A DNA stretch of 64,000 nucleotides from Streptomyces sp. NBC_00259 (GCF_036181745.1 NZ_CP108080.1:3410001-3474000); one strand, 5' to 3'. Counted from the first letter of the stretch, positions 51,423 to 60,249 are shown. Numbers and translations are program-made. Notes: generated by a model not told the origin, from the sequence alone.

Positions 51423-53368
51423 GATGCGGGCTCCTCCTGTACGGCGGCCTCTGCGGCTTGTACGGCTGGCACGGCTTGTACGACGGCGAGAAGGGCGCCG
51501 ACCTCGACCTGGCGGCCGGGGGCGGCGTGGAGCGCGGTGAGCGTGCCGGAGGCGGGAGCGGAGATCCGGTGCTCCATCTTCATCGCCTCCAGCCAGATGA
51601 GGGGTTGTCCGGCGGTGACCGTCGCGCCGGGCGCCAGACCGTCGGCGACGCGGACGACGGTGCCGGGCATGGGCGCGAGCAGCGAGCCGGGTTCACGCTG
51701 GGCGGTGGGGTCGGGGAAGCGGGGCAGCACGGTCAGGGCGGTGTTCCCGACGTACACGCGGTCACCGTGGCGCGTGACGGGGAACTCGCGTTCCACACCG
51801 TCCACTTCGAGCCGTACGGCGTGCGGGGCGAACCGGACGACCCGTACAGCGGGAAGGTCCTCGACCTCCATGCCGCCGCCGCGGGTGGGCCGGTAGCGCA
51901 CCTCGTACTCGCCGTCCCGGCCGGCGTAGCGCTTCACCTGCGGCTGCGAGGGGAGGTTGCGCCAGCCGCCGACGCCCGCGCCGGTGCGCGCCGCGGCGTC
52001 GGCGAGGGCGGCCGCGACCGCCGCGACGTCCTCGTCGCCCCCGGCGGCGGTCAGCTCCGGCAGATGCCGGTCGAAGAAGCCGGTGTCCATCCGCGCGGTG
52101 ACGAACTCGGGGTGCCGCAGGGACCGTACGAGCAGCTCCCGGTTGGTCACGGGCCCGTGCACGCGCCCCCGCCCCAGATCCGCCGCGAGCCGCCGCACGG
52201 CCTCCTCCCGCGTGGGCGCCCATACGACGACCTTCGCGATCATCGCGTCGTAGTGCACCCCGATCCGGTCCCCCTCGGCGTACCCGGCGTCGACCCGGGT
52301 CCGGGGAACCCCGTCGCCCGCGTTCGACGGCGGGCCGGTGGGGAAGGACAGCGCGTGCAGCGGGCCCGTCTGGGGGGACCAGGCCCGTGCCGGGTCCTCG
52401 GCGTAGAGGCGCGCCTCCACGGCGTGGCCCCGGGCAGGCGGCGGGTCGCCTGGAAGGCGGGCTCCCTCGGCGACCTGGAGCTGGAGGGCCACGAGGTCGA
52501 CGCCGAACACTTCCTCGGTGACGGGGTGCTCGACCTGGAGGCGGGTGTTCATCTCCAGGAAGTGGGCCCGCTCGCCGACGACCAGGAACTCGACCGTGCC
52601 CGCGCCGCGGTAGTCCGTCGCGCGGGCCGCGCGGACCGCCATCTCCTCCAGCGTGGCGGTGAGTTCCGGGCCGAGCCCCGGAGCCGGCGCCTCCTCGACG
52701 ACCTTCTGGTGGCGGCGCTGAAGGGAGCAGTCGCGGGTGCCGAGCGCCCACACGGTGCCGTGCGCGTCGGCGAGGATCTGCACCTCGACATGGCGGCCGC
52801 CTTCGACGTACGGCTCGACGAAGACCTCACCGTCCCCGAAGGCGCTCAGCGCCTCGGCCCGCGCCGCCTCCACCTCCCCTTCCAGGTCGGCCAGTTCGCG
52901 TACGACGCGCATACCGCGCCCGCCGCCGCCCGCCGCCGCCTTGACCAGGACCGGCAGGTCGTCCTCGCCGAGCCCGTCCACGGCGAGCGGCGCGATCCCC
53001 ATGAGTTCCTTGGCGCGCGTCTTGGACGCCATGGCCTCGATGGCCTCCGGGGGCGGGCCGATCCACACCAGGCCCGCGTCGATCACCTCGCGGGCGAAGC
53101 CGGCGTTCTCGGAGAGGAATCCGTAGCCGGGGTGGACGGCGTCCGCGCCCGCGGCGAGCGCCGCCTTCACGATCAGGTCGCCGCGCAGATACGTCTCGGC
53201 AGGGGTCGCGCCCGGAAGGCGTACGGCCGCGTCGGCCTCCCGTACGTGCAGCGCTCCCGCGTCCGGGTCCGAGTACACCGCGACGGTCGCGACGCCCAGC
53301 TCACGGCAGGTGCGGAAGACCCGGCAGGCGATCTCGCCCCGGTTCGCGACAAGAACTGACTGGATCAC
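51419..53368 (-). CDS. acyl-CoA carboxylase alpha subunit (biotin carboxylase + BCCP), 649 aa
   Basis: Biotin carboxylase domain: VLVANRGEIACRVFRTC, GYGFLSENAGFA, ATP-grasp Gly loop KAAAGGGGRGMRVV, HVEVQILADAHG and the catalytic EMNTRLQVEHPVTE (about 270-283). The biotin-carrier domain ends the protein with LIWLEAMKMEHRISAP, where Lys in MKM carries biotin. A middle region of about 100 residues fits the BT domain of methylcrotonyl- or geranyl-CoA carboxylases. The order beta then alpha within the operon, and its neighbours, favour a 3-methyl-branched enoyl-CoA substrate. Confidence 0.95.
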   Translation of the reverse strand: MIQSVLVANRGEIACRVFRTCRELGVATVAVYSDPDAGALHVREADAAVRLPGATPAETYLRGDLIVKAALAAGADAVHPGYGFLSENAGFAREVIDAGLVWIGPPPEAIEAMASKTRAKELMGIAPLAVDGLGEDDLPVLVKAAAGGGGRGMRVVRELADLEGEVEAARAEALSAFGDGEVFVEPYVEGGRHVEVQILADAHGTVWALGTRDCSLQRRHQKVVEEAPAPGLGPELTATLEEMAVRAARATDYRGAGTVEFLVVGERAHFLEMNTRLQVEHPVTEEVFGVDLVALQLQVAEGARLPGDPPPARGHAVEARLYAEDPARAWSPQTGPLHALSFPTGPPSNAGDGVPRTRVDAGYAEGDRIGVHYDAMIAKVVVWAPTREEAVRRLAADLGRGRVHGPVTNRELLVRSLRHPEFVTARMDTGFFDRHLPELTAAGGDEDVAAVAAALADAAARTGAGVGGWRNLPSQPQVKRYAGRDGEYEVRYRPTRGGGMEVEDLPAVRVVRFAPHAVRLEVDGVEREFPVTRHGDRVYVGNTALTVLPRFPDPTAQREPGSLLAPMPGTVVRVADGLAPGATVTAGQPLIWLEAMKMEHRISAPASGTLTALHAAPGRQVEVGALLAVVQAVPAVQAAEAAVQEEPAS

Positions 53369-53378
53369 GATCAGGACC

Positions 53379-54980
53379 TCACATCCGGAAGACGCCGAAG
53401 CCGCCGCGCGCGCCCTCGACCGGTGCCGTGTGGATCGCCGACAGGCACAGCCCGAGGACGGTGCGGGTGTCGCGCGGGTCGATGACGCCGTCGTCGTAGA
53501 GCCGCCCGGAAAGGAACATCGGCAGCGACTCCGTCTCGATCTGCTGCTCGACCATCGCGCGCAGACCGGCGTCGGCCTCGTCGTCGTACGGCTGCCCCTT
53601 CGCCGCGGCGGACGCGCGGGCCACGATCGACAGCACCCCCGCGAGCTGCTGGGGTCCCATGACGGCGGACTTGGCGCTGGGCCAGGCGAAGAGGAAACGC
53701 GGGTCGTACGCCCGCCCGCACATGCCGTAGTGCCCGGCGCCGTACGACGCGCCCATGAGGACGGACAGGTGCGGGACCTTCGAGTTCGACACCGCGTTGA
53801 TCATCATCGCGCCGTGCTTGATGATGCCGCCCTGCTCGTACTCCTTGCCGACCATGTAGCCGGTGGTGTTGTGGAGGAAGACCAGGGGGATGTCCCGCTG
53901 GTTGGCGAGCTGGATGAACTGCGCGGCCTTCTGCGACTCGGCGCTGAACAGCACGCCCTGCGCATTGGCGAGGACCCCGACGGGACGGCCGTGCAGCCGC
54001 GCCCAGCCGGTGACCAGGCTCGTCCCGTACAGCGGCTTGAACTCGTCGAAGTCCGAGCCGTCGACGATCCGGGCGATGACCTCGCGCGGGTCGAAGGGGG
54101 TCTTCAGGTCCTCGGGGACGATGCCGAGGAGCTCGTCCTCGTCGTACTTCGGGGCCTCGGCCGGGACGGACGGCCCGGGGTGCGCCTTGCGGTGGTTGAG
54201 CCGCGCGACGATACGGCGGGCGTGGCGGACGGCGTCGTGCTCGTCGACGGCGTAGTGGTCGGCGAGCCCGGACGTACGGGCGTGCATCTCGGCGCCGCCG
54301 AGGGACTCGTCGTCGCTCTCCTCGCCGGTGGCCATCTTCACCAGCGGCGGTCCGCCGAGGAAGACCTTCGACTGCTCCTTGATCATGACCGTGTGGTCCG
54401 ACATGCCGGGGACGTACGCACCGCCGGCGGTGGAGTTGCCGAAGACGACGGCGATGGTCGGGATGCCGGCGGCGGAGAGCCGGGTGAGGTCGCGGAAGAG
54501 GGCCCCGCCCGGGATGAAGATCTCCTTCTGGGAGGGGAGGTCGGCGCCGCCGGACTCGACGAGGCTGATGACGGGGAGGCGGTTGGCGAACGCGATCTCG
54601 TTCGCGCGCAGCGCCTTCTTCAGGGTCCAGGGGTTGCTGGCTCCGCCGCGTACGGTCGGGTCGTTGGCCGTGATCAGGCACTCGACGCCCTCGACCGTGC
54701 CGATGCCGGTGACGAGGGAGGCCCCGACGGGATAGTCGCTCCCCCAGGCGGCGAGCGGCGACAGCTCCAGGAACGGTGTGTCCGGATCGAGAAGGAGCTC
54801 GATGCGCTCACGGGCGAGCAGCTTGCCCCGCTTCCGGTGCCGGGCCGTGTACTTCTCGCCGCCGCCGGCGAGTGCCTTGGCGTGCTCGGCGTCGAGCGCG
54901 TCCAGCTTGGCGAGCATCGCGGTGCGGTGGGCGGTGTAGTCGGGGGACGTGGTGTCGAGCGCTGTGGCGAGAACGGTCAT
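53379..54980 (-). CDS. acyl-CoA carboxylase beta subunit (carboxyltransferase), 533 aa
   Basis: Carboxyltransferase with crotonase-like halves: YTARHRKRGKLLARERIE, ITANDPTVRGGASNPWT, GGADLPSQKEIF, GNSTAGGAYVPGMSDH (oxyanion site 1) and NTTGYMVGKEYEQGGIIKHG plus MGASYGAGHYGMCGRAYDPR (site 2). These match the methylcrotonyl/geranyl-CoA carboxylase beta branch (LiuB, AtuC) better than propionyl-CoA ones. It ends 10 bp before the alpha-subunit gene. A 183-bp gap with GC-rich tandem repeats separates it from the AtuA-family gene. Confidence 0.94.
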   Translation of the reverse strand: MTVLATALDTTSPDYTAHRTAMLAKLDALDAEHAKALAGGGEKYTARHRKRGKLLARERIELLLDPDTPFLELSPLAAWGSDYPVGASLVTGIGTVEGVECLITANDPTVRGGASNPWTLKKALRANEIAFANRLPVISLVESGGADLPSQKEIFIPGGALFRDLTRLSAAGIPTIAVVFGNSTAGGAYVPGMSDHTVMIKEQSKVFLGGPPLVKMATGEESDDESLGGAEMHARTSGLADHYAVDEHDAVRHARRIVARLNHRKAHPGPSVPAEAPKYDEDELLGIVPEDLKTPFDPREVIARIVDGSDFDEFKPLYGTSLVTGWARLHGRPVGVLANAQGVLFSAESQKAAQFIQLANQRDIPLVFLHNTTGYMVGKEYEQGGIIKHGAMMINAVSNSKVPHLSVLMGASYGAGHYGMCGRAYDPRFLFAWPSAKSAVMGPQQLAGVLSIVARASAAAKGQPYDDEADAGLRAMVEQQIETESLPMFLSGRLYDDGVIDPRDTRTVLGLCLSAIHTAPVEGARGGFGVFRM

Positions 54981-55003
54981 GGGGCCGGGTCACCTCCGGT
55001 GCG

Positions 55004-55125
55004 GGTGCGGGGCGTGCGCGCGTACGGATGGGTGTGGGCGGTGGGCGCGTACGGATGGGCGCAGAGGGTGCGCGCGTACGGACGGGCGCGGAGGGTGCGC
55101 GCGTACGGACGGGCGCGAGGGGTGG
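55004..55125. repeat. four ~30-bp tandem repeats inside the operon
   Basis: Units of GTGCGCGCGTACGGACGGGCGCGGAG-type sequence are present four times between the AtuA-family and carboxyltransferase genes, the last two nearly identical. Each contains GCGTACG palindromic material, so the RNA could form stacked stems that tune expression within the operon. Confidence 0.7.
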
Positions 55126-55163
55126 CGCCCGTCGCGCGGGGCCTTCTCCCTCCCCCCGCGCCG

Positions 55164-56843
55164 TCACAGCAGCACCTCCGGCACATCCACGTACCGGGCG
55201 CGCAACCACTCGCCCACCGCCTTCGCCTGCGGGTCGAAGCGGGCCTGGGCGGCGACGCCCTCCCCCAGCAGTCCGTGGACGACGAAGTTCAGCGCCCGCA
55301 GATTGGGCAGCACGTGCCGTACGACACGCAAGTCCGCGGTCTCCGGGAGAAGTTCACGGAAGCGGTCCACCGTCAGCTCGTGCGCCAGCCACCGCCACGC
55401 CTCGTCCGTGCGCACCCACACGCCGACGTTCGCGTCGCCGCCCTTGTCACCGCTGCGGGCGCCCGCGACGAGGCCGAGCGGGACGCGGCGCACCTGACCG
55501 CCGCCGGGGAGCGGCTCGGGCAGGTCCGGGTCGGGAGCCGGCTCCAGGGCGCGGGTGTGCGCGGCCGCCGGTACCGTCTCGCGCCGCCCGTCCGGCAGCA
55601 CGGCGACGTGCTCCACCGTGGTCGCGTCCACGTACTCCGTCCCGAAGACGCCGTACGGCGTTCCCTTCCCCGGCGGGGCGGTGACGTGGAAGCCCGGGTA
55701 GCTGCCGAGTGCCGCCTCGATCGCGGCGCCGCTGACGACGCGGCCCACGGCCTCCGCGTCCGGATCCCGCACCACCAGCCGCAGCAGCGCGCTCGCGGTC
55801 TCCTCGGTGTCCGCGTCGGGGCGGTCGGTACGGGCCAGGTCCCAGCGGACCTCCCCGGGCCGGGACTTGGCCCGGACGAAGGCGTCCTCGATCTGGTCGC
55901 GGACGAGCCGCGCCTTGGCGTCGATGTCGAGTCCGGTGAGGACGAACACGACTTCGTTGCGCCATCCGCCGAGACGGTTCAGGCCGGTCTTGAGGGTGGG
56001 CGGCGGGGCCTCGCCTCGTACGCCGTCGACACGGACGCGGTCGGGGCCGTCCTGGGTGAGGCGTACGGAGTCGAGGCGCGCGGTGACGTCGGGTCCCGCG
56101 TACCGGGCACCGCCCGTCTCGTACAGCAGCTGGGCGGTCACCGTACCGACGTCGACGACTCCGCCGGTGCCGTCGTGCTTGGTGATGACGCTGGAGCCGT
56201 CGGCGTGCAGTTCGGCGACGGGGAAGCCGGGGCGCCGCACGTCATGTCCGGTGAAGAAGGAGTAGTTGCCGCCCGTCGCCTGTGCCCCGCACTCCAGGAC
56301 GTGCCCGGCGACGACCGCGCCGGCGAGCGCGTCGTGCTCCTCGGGCCCCCAGCCGAAGTGCCACTGCGCGGGCCCGGTGACGAGCGCGGCGTCCGTGACG
56401 CGTCCGGTGACGACGACGTCGGCCCCGGCGCGCAGGCACGCGGCGATGCCGGCGCCGCCGAGGTAGGCGTTCGCGGCGAGCGTGCCGGGGAAGCGGGCGG
56501 AGAGGTCGTCGCCCTCGACGTGTGCGACCCGTACGGGTACGCCGACACGGGCCGCGAGTTCGCGTACGGCGTCGGCGAGTCCGGCCGGGTTGAGTCCGCC
56601 GGCGTTGGCGACGATCCGCACGCCGCGCTCGTGGGCGAGCCCGAGGCTCTCCTCCAGCTGACGCAGGAAGGTCTTGGCGTAGCCCAGGCGCGGGTCCTTC
56701 ATCCGGTCGCGGCCGAGGATGAGCATGGTGAGCTCGGCGAGATAGTCCCCGGTGAGGACGTCGAGTTCGCCGCCGGTGAGCATCTCGCTCATCGCGTCGA
56801 ACCGGTCGCCGTAGAAGCCGGACGCGTTGCCGATGCGCAGCAT
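55164..56843 (-). CDS. AtuA-family (DUF1446) acyclic-terpene-utilisation protein, 559 aa
   Basis: N-terminal DUF1446 domain (about 1-440): RIGNASGFYGDRFDA, LTGDYLAELTMLILGR, RIVANAGGLNPAGLA, GADVVVTGRVTDAALVTGP and GGNYSFF. C-terminal AtuA ferredoxin-like domain (about 455-555): ARSGDKGGDANVGVWVRT. The biochemical role is unknown, but in Pseudomonas atuA is needed for growth on citronellol and geraniol. ATG 56843 has AAGGAGG 7 nt upstream. It starts 2 bp after the TIGR03084 gene ends, and is the strongest hint that the operon handles terpenoid or methyl-branched acids. Confidence 0.92.
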   Translation of the reverse strand: MLRIGNASGFYGDRFDAMSEMLTGGELDVLTGDYLAELTMLILGRDRMKDPRLGYAKTFLRQLEESLGLAHERGVRIVANAGGLNPAGLADAVRELAARVGVPVRVAHVEGDDLSARFPGTLAANAYLGGAGIAACLRAGADVVVTGRVTDAALVTGPAQWHFGWGPEEHDALAGAVVAGHVLECGAQATGGNYSFFTGHDVRRPGFPVAELHADGSSVITKHDGTGGVVDVGTVTAQLLYETGGARYAGPDVTARLDSVRLTQDGPDRVRVDGVRGEAPPPTLKTGLNRLGGWRNEVVFVLTGLDIDAKARLVRDQIEDAFVRAKSRPGEVRWDLARTDRPDADTEETASALLRLVVRDPDAEAVGRVVSGAAIEAALGSYPGFHVTAPPGKGTPYGVFGTEYVDATTVEHVAVLPDGRRETVPAAAHTRALEPAPDPDLPEPLPGGGQVRRVPLGLVAGARSGDKGGDANVGVWVRTDEAWRWLAHELTVDRFRELLPETADLRVVRHVLPNLRALNFVVHGLLGEGVAAQARFDPQAKAVGEWLRARYVDVPEVLL

Positions 56844-56845
56844 GC

Positions 56846-57634
56846 TCACGCCTCCTTGGGCGGGCGCCCGGGACCGGCGGGGCCCGCGAATGCCTGGGCG
56901 ATGTCCAGCCAGCGGTCGGCCTCGGCACCCTCGGCGCGTACGGCGAGGTCGTCGCGGTGCGCGCGCTGGGTCACCAGCAGACAGAAGTCCAGCGCGGGGC
57001 CGGTGACCCTCTCGGCCGCGTCCTCGGGCCCGTACGCCCACAGCTCGCCGTCGGGGCCGGTGAGTTCGACCCGGAACTCCTGCTTCGGCGGTTCGATCCC
57101 GCGCACGGTGTAGGCGTAGCCGCGGGCCCGTACACCGATGTGCGCGACGTGCCGCAGCCGGGCGGTCGGTTCCCGTACGACGCCGAGCGCGTCGGCGACG
57201 TCCTGGCCGTGCGCCCAGGTCTCCATGAGCCGGGCGGTGGCCATCGACGTGGCGCTCATGGGCGGCCCGTACCAGGGGAAACGGGACCCGGCGGGCGCGT
57301 CGCCCAGGGCCTGCCGGAGCCCGTCGCGACCGGCTCGCCAGTGGGCGAGCAGCTCGCGGGGCGGCCGGCGGGCGCCGGCCTCGGCGGCACGGTCGACGAA
57401 CGTGTCGGGTGCGACGAGGGCCTTCTCGACCTCCTCGGCGAACGCTCCGGGGTTGGTGACGGCGAGCAGCGCGACCTCGTCGGTCCAGGCGAGATGGGCG
57501 ATCTGGTGGGCGACGGTCCAGCCGGCCGCGGGTGTCGCGGTCTCCCACTGCTCGTCACTCAACTCGCCGACGAGGCGGTCGAGTTCCTCGCTCTCTGCGC
57601 GCAGGTCGTCAATGACGACCGCGGGGTCGGGCAC
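56846..57634 (-). CDS. TIGR03084/DinB-like metal-binding protein, first gene of operon, 262 aa
   Basis: DinB/MDMPI-like four-helix protein: LRAESEELDRLVGEL, GWTVAHQIAHLAWTDEVAL (His metal ligands, about 43-50), PMSATSMATARLMETWAHGQDV (last His). Such proteins may be mycothiol-dependent isomerases or transferases; this subgroup is common with AtuA-type operons but untested. The GTG start has GGAGG 9 nt upstream. A palindromic operator candidate is 60 bp upstream. Confidence 0.85.
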   Translation of the reverse strand: MPDPAVVIDDLRAESEELDRLVGELSDEQWETATPAAGWTVAHQIAHLAWTDEVALLAVTNPGAFAEEVEKALVAPDTFVDRAAEAGARRPPRELLAHWRAGRDGLRQALGDAPAGSRFPWYGPPMSATSMATARLMETWAHGQDVADALGVVREPTARLRHVAHIGVRARGYAYTVRGIEPPKQEFRVELTGPDGELWAYGPEDAAERVTGPALDFCLLVTQRAHRDDLAVRAEGAEADRWLDIAQAFAGPAGPGRPPKEA

Positions 57635-57693
57635 GGTGCGCTCCCTCCGGGACACGGCGTGGTGCCCCGGAGCATGGCAGCGCGAACAGAAAC

Positions 57694-57711
57694 AAGCAAG
57701 CGTGCTTGCTT
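57694..57711. promoter_or_regulatory. palindromic operator candidate of the carboxylase operon
   Basis: AAGCAAGCGTGCTTGCTT has 7-bp arms AAGCAAG/CTTGCTT around CGTG. It lies 60 bp upstream of the first gene of the 10-kb operon, in a locally AT-rich patch ending TTTGGTTTTTG. It is the best site for the TetR protein encoded at the other end of the operon. Its arms differ from the CTGACG-type sites of the 3-23 kb island. Confidence 0.6.
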
Positions 57712-57734
57712 TGGTTTTTGGGGTGAGGTGGGGA

Positions 57735-58215
57735 GGGGCGGGGTGCGGAGGGGGCGCGGAGGGCTGCGGAAGGGGGCGGGGCGGGGCGGGCTGCCGAAGG
57801 TGTCCGGGCGCCCTGCCGAAGGAGGCCGGGCGAGCCGCCGTCCGGCGTCGGGGTGCTCTGCCGAAGGTGTCCGGGGCGGTCTGCGAAGTGGGCGCGGCGC
57901 TCTGCCTCCGAGGTCCGGGCGCGCTGCCGAAGGTGTCCGCGCGGGCTGCCGTCCGGCGTCGGGGACCCGTTGCCCGAGCCCGGTCGCTGCGCCGAAGGTG
58001 TCCGGGCGCGCTGCCGTCCGGCGTCAAGCGCGATCGGCCGTCCGCCCTCGGGCGCGCGGACGCCAAGATCCGCGCGCACCGTCGTCAGGTGTCAGGCATC
58101 GCGGACACCAGGATCGGCGCACACCGTCCTCCGTCGCCCGGCATCGCGGACACCAGGATCGGCACACACCGGCGTCAGGCCAGTCCGCGGTGCGGCGTTG
58201 GGGCTCCGCCGTCCG
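57735..58215. repeat. decayed tandem repeats in the 57.6-58.3 kb spacer
   Basis: A 700-bp gene-free spacer made largely of two repeat families. The first (57780-58025) holds about six variants of CTGCCGAAGGTGTCCGGGCG and three of GCTGCCGTCCGGCGTCGGG. The second (58090-58175) holds three variants of GCATCGCGGACACCAGGATC spaced about 42 bp. Frames through it exist on the plus strand but only because of the composition. No CRISPR-like regular spacing. Confidence 0.7.
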
Positions 58216-58338
58216 GTCGACACACGGTCCGGACACGAGGAGGCTCCGCCGCCCGGCCGGCCCACGGCTCCCGCCCCGACGCCGCGCCCCCGGGGGCCGG
58301 GCGGGCTGACGCCGAGGTGCGGCGTCTAGGGTGCGGGC

Positions 58339-59118
58339 ATGACATCGCAGGCATACCTCTCCGAGCTGTTCTCGCTGGACGGCCGGGTCGCCGTGGTGAC
58401 CGGCGGCAGTTCCGGCATCGGACGGGCCATCGCCGGGGCCCTTGCCCGGGCCGGGGCGAGTGTCGTGATCGTGGCGCGCAAGGAGGCGCAACTGGCCGCC
58501 ACGGTGGGCGAGCTGACCGCCGAGGGCTGCCGGGCGGCCTGGGTGAGCGGCGACCTGAGCACCCGCGACGGCGTGCGGGCGGCGGCCGAGGAGGCGGCCG
58601 GGGTGTTCGGGGAGCCCGACATCCTCGTCAACTGCGCCGGGGTCAATCTGCGGCCGCCGATGGGCGAGTTGGGCGAAGAGGTGTGGGACACCACGATGGC
58701 GGTGAACCTGGAGGCGCCCTACCTGCTGGGCCAGCGGTTCGGGCCCGGCATGGCCGAGCGCGGCTTCGGACGGATCATCCACATCACCTCCCAGCAGGCG
58801 CATCGCGCGTTCGTCCAGAGCGGCGCCTACGGGGTCTCCAAGGGAGCGCTGGAGTCACTGGCCCGTTCACAGGCCGAGGCGTGGTCGCCTCATGGCGTCA
58901 CGTGCAACACGCTGGTGCCGGGGTTCGTGATGACGCCGCTCAACGAGCGGCTGTCCTCCGACGCCGAGAAGGTCGCGGCGCTGGCCGCGCGCACGCTGGT
59001 CGGCCGGAACGGACTGGCCGAGGACTTCGCGGGCGCGGCGGTCTTCCTCGCCGGCCGCGCCTCCGCCTACGTCACCGGACAGTCGATCTTCGTCGACGGC
59101 GGGTTCTCCGTCCACTGA
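58339..59118 (+). CDS. short-chain dehydrogenase/reductase (FabG-like), 259 aa
   Basis: Classical SDR: VVTGGSSGIGRAIA (about 19-32), NCAGVNLRPP, ITSQQAHRAFVQSGAYGVSKGALE with Tyr and Lys of YxxxK (about 156-160), and FVDGGFSVH at the end. It is divergent from the carboxylase operon across the repeat spacer. The Pseudomonas atu cluster also includes SDR genes (atuB, atuG), so it may belong to the same pathway, or to sugar-alcohol oxidation. Confidence 0.92.
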   Translation: MTSQAYLSELFSLDGRVAVVTGGSSGIGRAIAGALARAGASVVIVARKEAQLAATVGELTAEGCRAAWVSGDLSTRDGVRAAAEEAAGVFGEPDILVNCAGVNLRPPMGELGEEVWDTTMAVNLEAPYLLGQRFGPGMAERGFGRIIHITSQQAHRAFVQSGAYGVSKGALESLARSQAEAWSPHGVTCNTLVPGFVMTPLNERLSSDAEKVAALAARTLVGRNGLAEDFAGAAVFLAGRASAYVTGQSIFVDGGFSVH

Positions 59119-59177
59119 GGCCGGGCGCCGCCCCTGTCGCGAGGTCCCACCCCCTACGGCCGGGGCTGCCGGCGAGG

Positions 59178-60221
59178 TCACTTGCGCCGGGCGCGGCCCA
59201 CCTGTGTCCGTACCGCACCCATGCTCGCCGCCACGACCAGCGCGATCGCCAGCGCGTCGGCCGCGGAGAGCGCCTGGTGCAGCACGAGGAATCCGGCCGT
59301 CGCGGCGATCGCGGGCTCCAGGCTCATCAGCACGGCGAAGGTGGAGGCGGGCAGCCGGCGCAGGGCGAGCAGTTCCAGCGTGTACGGCAGCACGGACGAC
59401 ATCAGCGCGACCGCGAGGCCGAGTCCGATCGTGGACGGGACGAGCAGCTTGTCGCCCGCCTCGACGATGCCGAACGGCAGGCTGATCACCGCCCCCACCA
59501 CCATGGCGAGGGCGAGGCCGTCGGCCTGCGGGAAGCGGCGGCCGGTACGCGCGCTGAAGACGATGTACGTGGCCCACATCGCGCCCGCGCCGAGGGCGAA
59601 CGCCGCGCCGACGGGGTCGAGCCGGTCGAAGCTGCCGCCGCTGAGCAGGACGACACCGCCGAGGGCGAGGCCCGCCCAGACCACGTTGATCAGCCGTCGC
59701 GAGACGATCACGGAGAGCGCGAGCGGGCCGAGGACTTCGAGGGTGACGGCGGCGCCGAGCGGGATTCGGTCGGCGGCCTGGTAGAAGAGCATGTTCATTC
59801 CGGCCATGGCGGCGCCGAACGCGACGACGGTGCCCCAGTCGGCGCGGGAGTGGCCACGGAGCCGGGGCCGGCAGATCACCAGGAGCACGACGGCTGCGAG
59901 CACGAGCCGCAGGGTGACGACGCCGAGCGCTCCCGCGCGGGGCATCAGCAGCACGGCGACGGCGGCGCCGAACTGTACGGAGAGGCCGCCGGCGACGACC
60001 AGCGCGACGGGCCCGAGTGCGCCGCGCCCGCGACCGGCACCGGGGTCCAGGGCGCCTGCTGCTTCGGGCAGGGCGACGGCGGAGGCGGCCGCCTGCTCCG
60101 CGCCCGCGCTCACTCTCCCACCCACGTCCACACCCACACCCACACCCACACCCACACCCACACCAGCGCTCGCGTTCGCGTTCGCGCCACGGGTCCCGCC
60201 CACCGCTCCACCTTCGTTCAC
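59178..60221 (-). CDS. EamA/RhtA-like exporter with hexamer-coded (GV)n N-terminus, 347 aa
   Basis: Ten hydrophobic segments in two EamA halves (about 70-190 and 200-335), with RIPLGAAVTLEVLGPLA and LEPAIAATAGFLVLHQALS typical of RhtA amino-acid or nucleoside exporters. The first 60 residues are Gly/Val/Ala-rich; residues about 20-31 are Val-Gly repeats coded by a hexanucleotide microsatellite. The GTG start at 60221 has no ribosome site and lies inside an inverted repeat (GTTCA-N6-TGAAC). The gene may really begin downstream. It is divergent from a LysR gene. Confidence 0.85.
   Translation of the reverse strand: MNEGGAVGGTRGANANASAGVGVGVGVGVGVDVGGRVSAGAEQAAASAVALPEAAGALDPGAGRGRGALGPVALVVAGGLSVQFGAAVAVLLMPRAGALGVVTLRLVLAAVVLLVICRPRLRGHSRADWGTVVAFGAAMAGMNMLFYQAADRIPLGAAVTLEVLGPLALSVIVSRRLINVVWAGLALGGVVLLSGGSFDRLDPVGAAFALGAGAMWATYIVFSARTGRRFPQADGLALAMVVGAVISLPFGIVEAGDKLLVPSTIGLGLAVALMSSVLPYTLELLALRRLPASTFAVLMSLEPAIAATAGFLVLHQALSAADALAIALVVAASMGAVRTQVGRARRK
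60129..60164. repeat. hexanucleotide microsatellite (CACACC)6 inside the EamA gene
   Basis: Six perfect CACACC units code (Gly-Val)n on the minus strand. Changes in copy number keep the frame and vary the N-terminal tail by two residues at a time. Confidence 0.85.
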
Positions 60222-60234
60222 CCGAATGAACCTT

Positions 60235-60249
60235 CAGTTCAAAATACTG
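60235..60249. promoter_or_regulatory. LysR-type box CAGT-N7-ACTG
   Basis: CAGTTCAAAATACTG is an AT-rich interrupted palindrome in the 126-bp gap between the divergent exporter and LysR genes. It is a good candidate site for the LysR protein. A second inverted repeat, GTTCA-N6-TGAAC at 60216-60231, overlaps the exporter start. Confidence 0.55.

Noticed and set aside
48606..51896. 1096-codon plus-strand frame, and a 1267-codon one at 53310-57113
   Set aside because: Both lie antisense to the carboxylase operon genes, whose motifs are clear. They are shadows of codon bias.
57694..57711. KstR2-type operator
   Set aside because: CAAG/CTTG halves resemble the KstR2 motif, but the spacing and the extra symmetric bases differ and no kstR2-linked genes are here.
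57780..58175. Possible CRISPR array in the repeat spacer
   Set aside because: Repeats vary in sequence and spacing, there are no uniform spacers and no cas genes are present.
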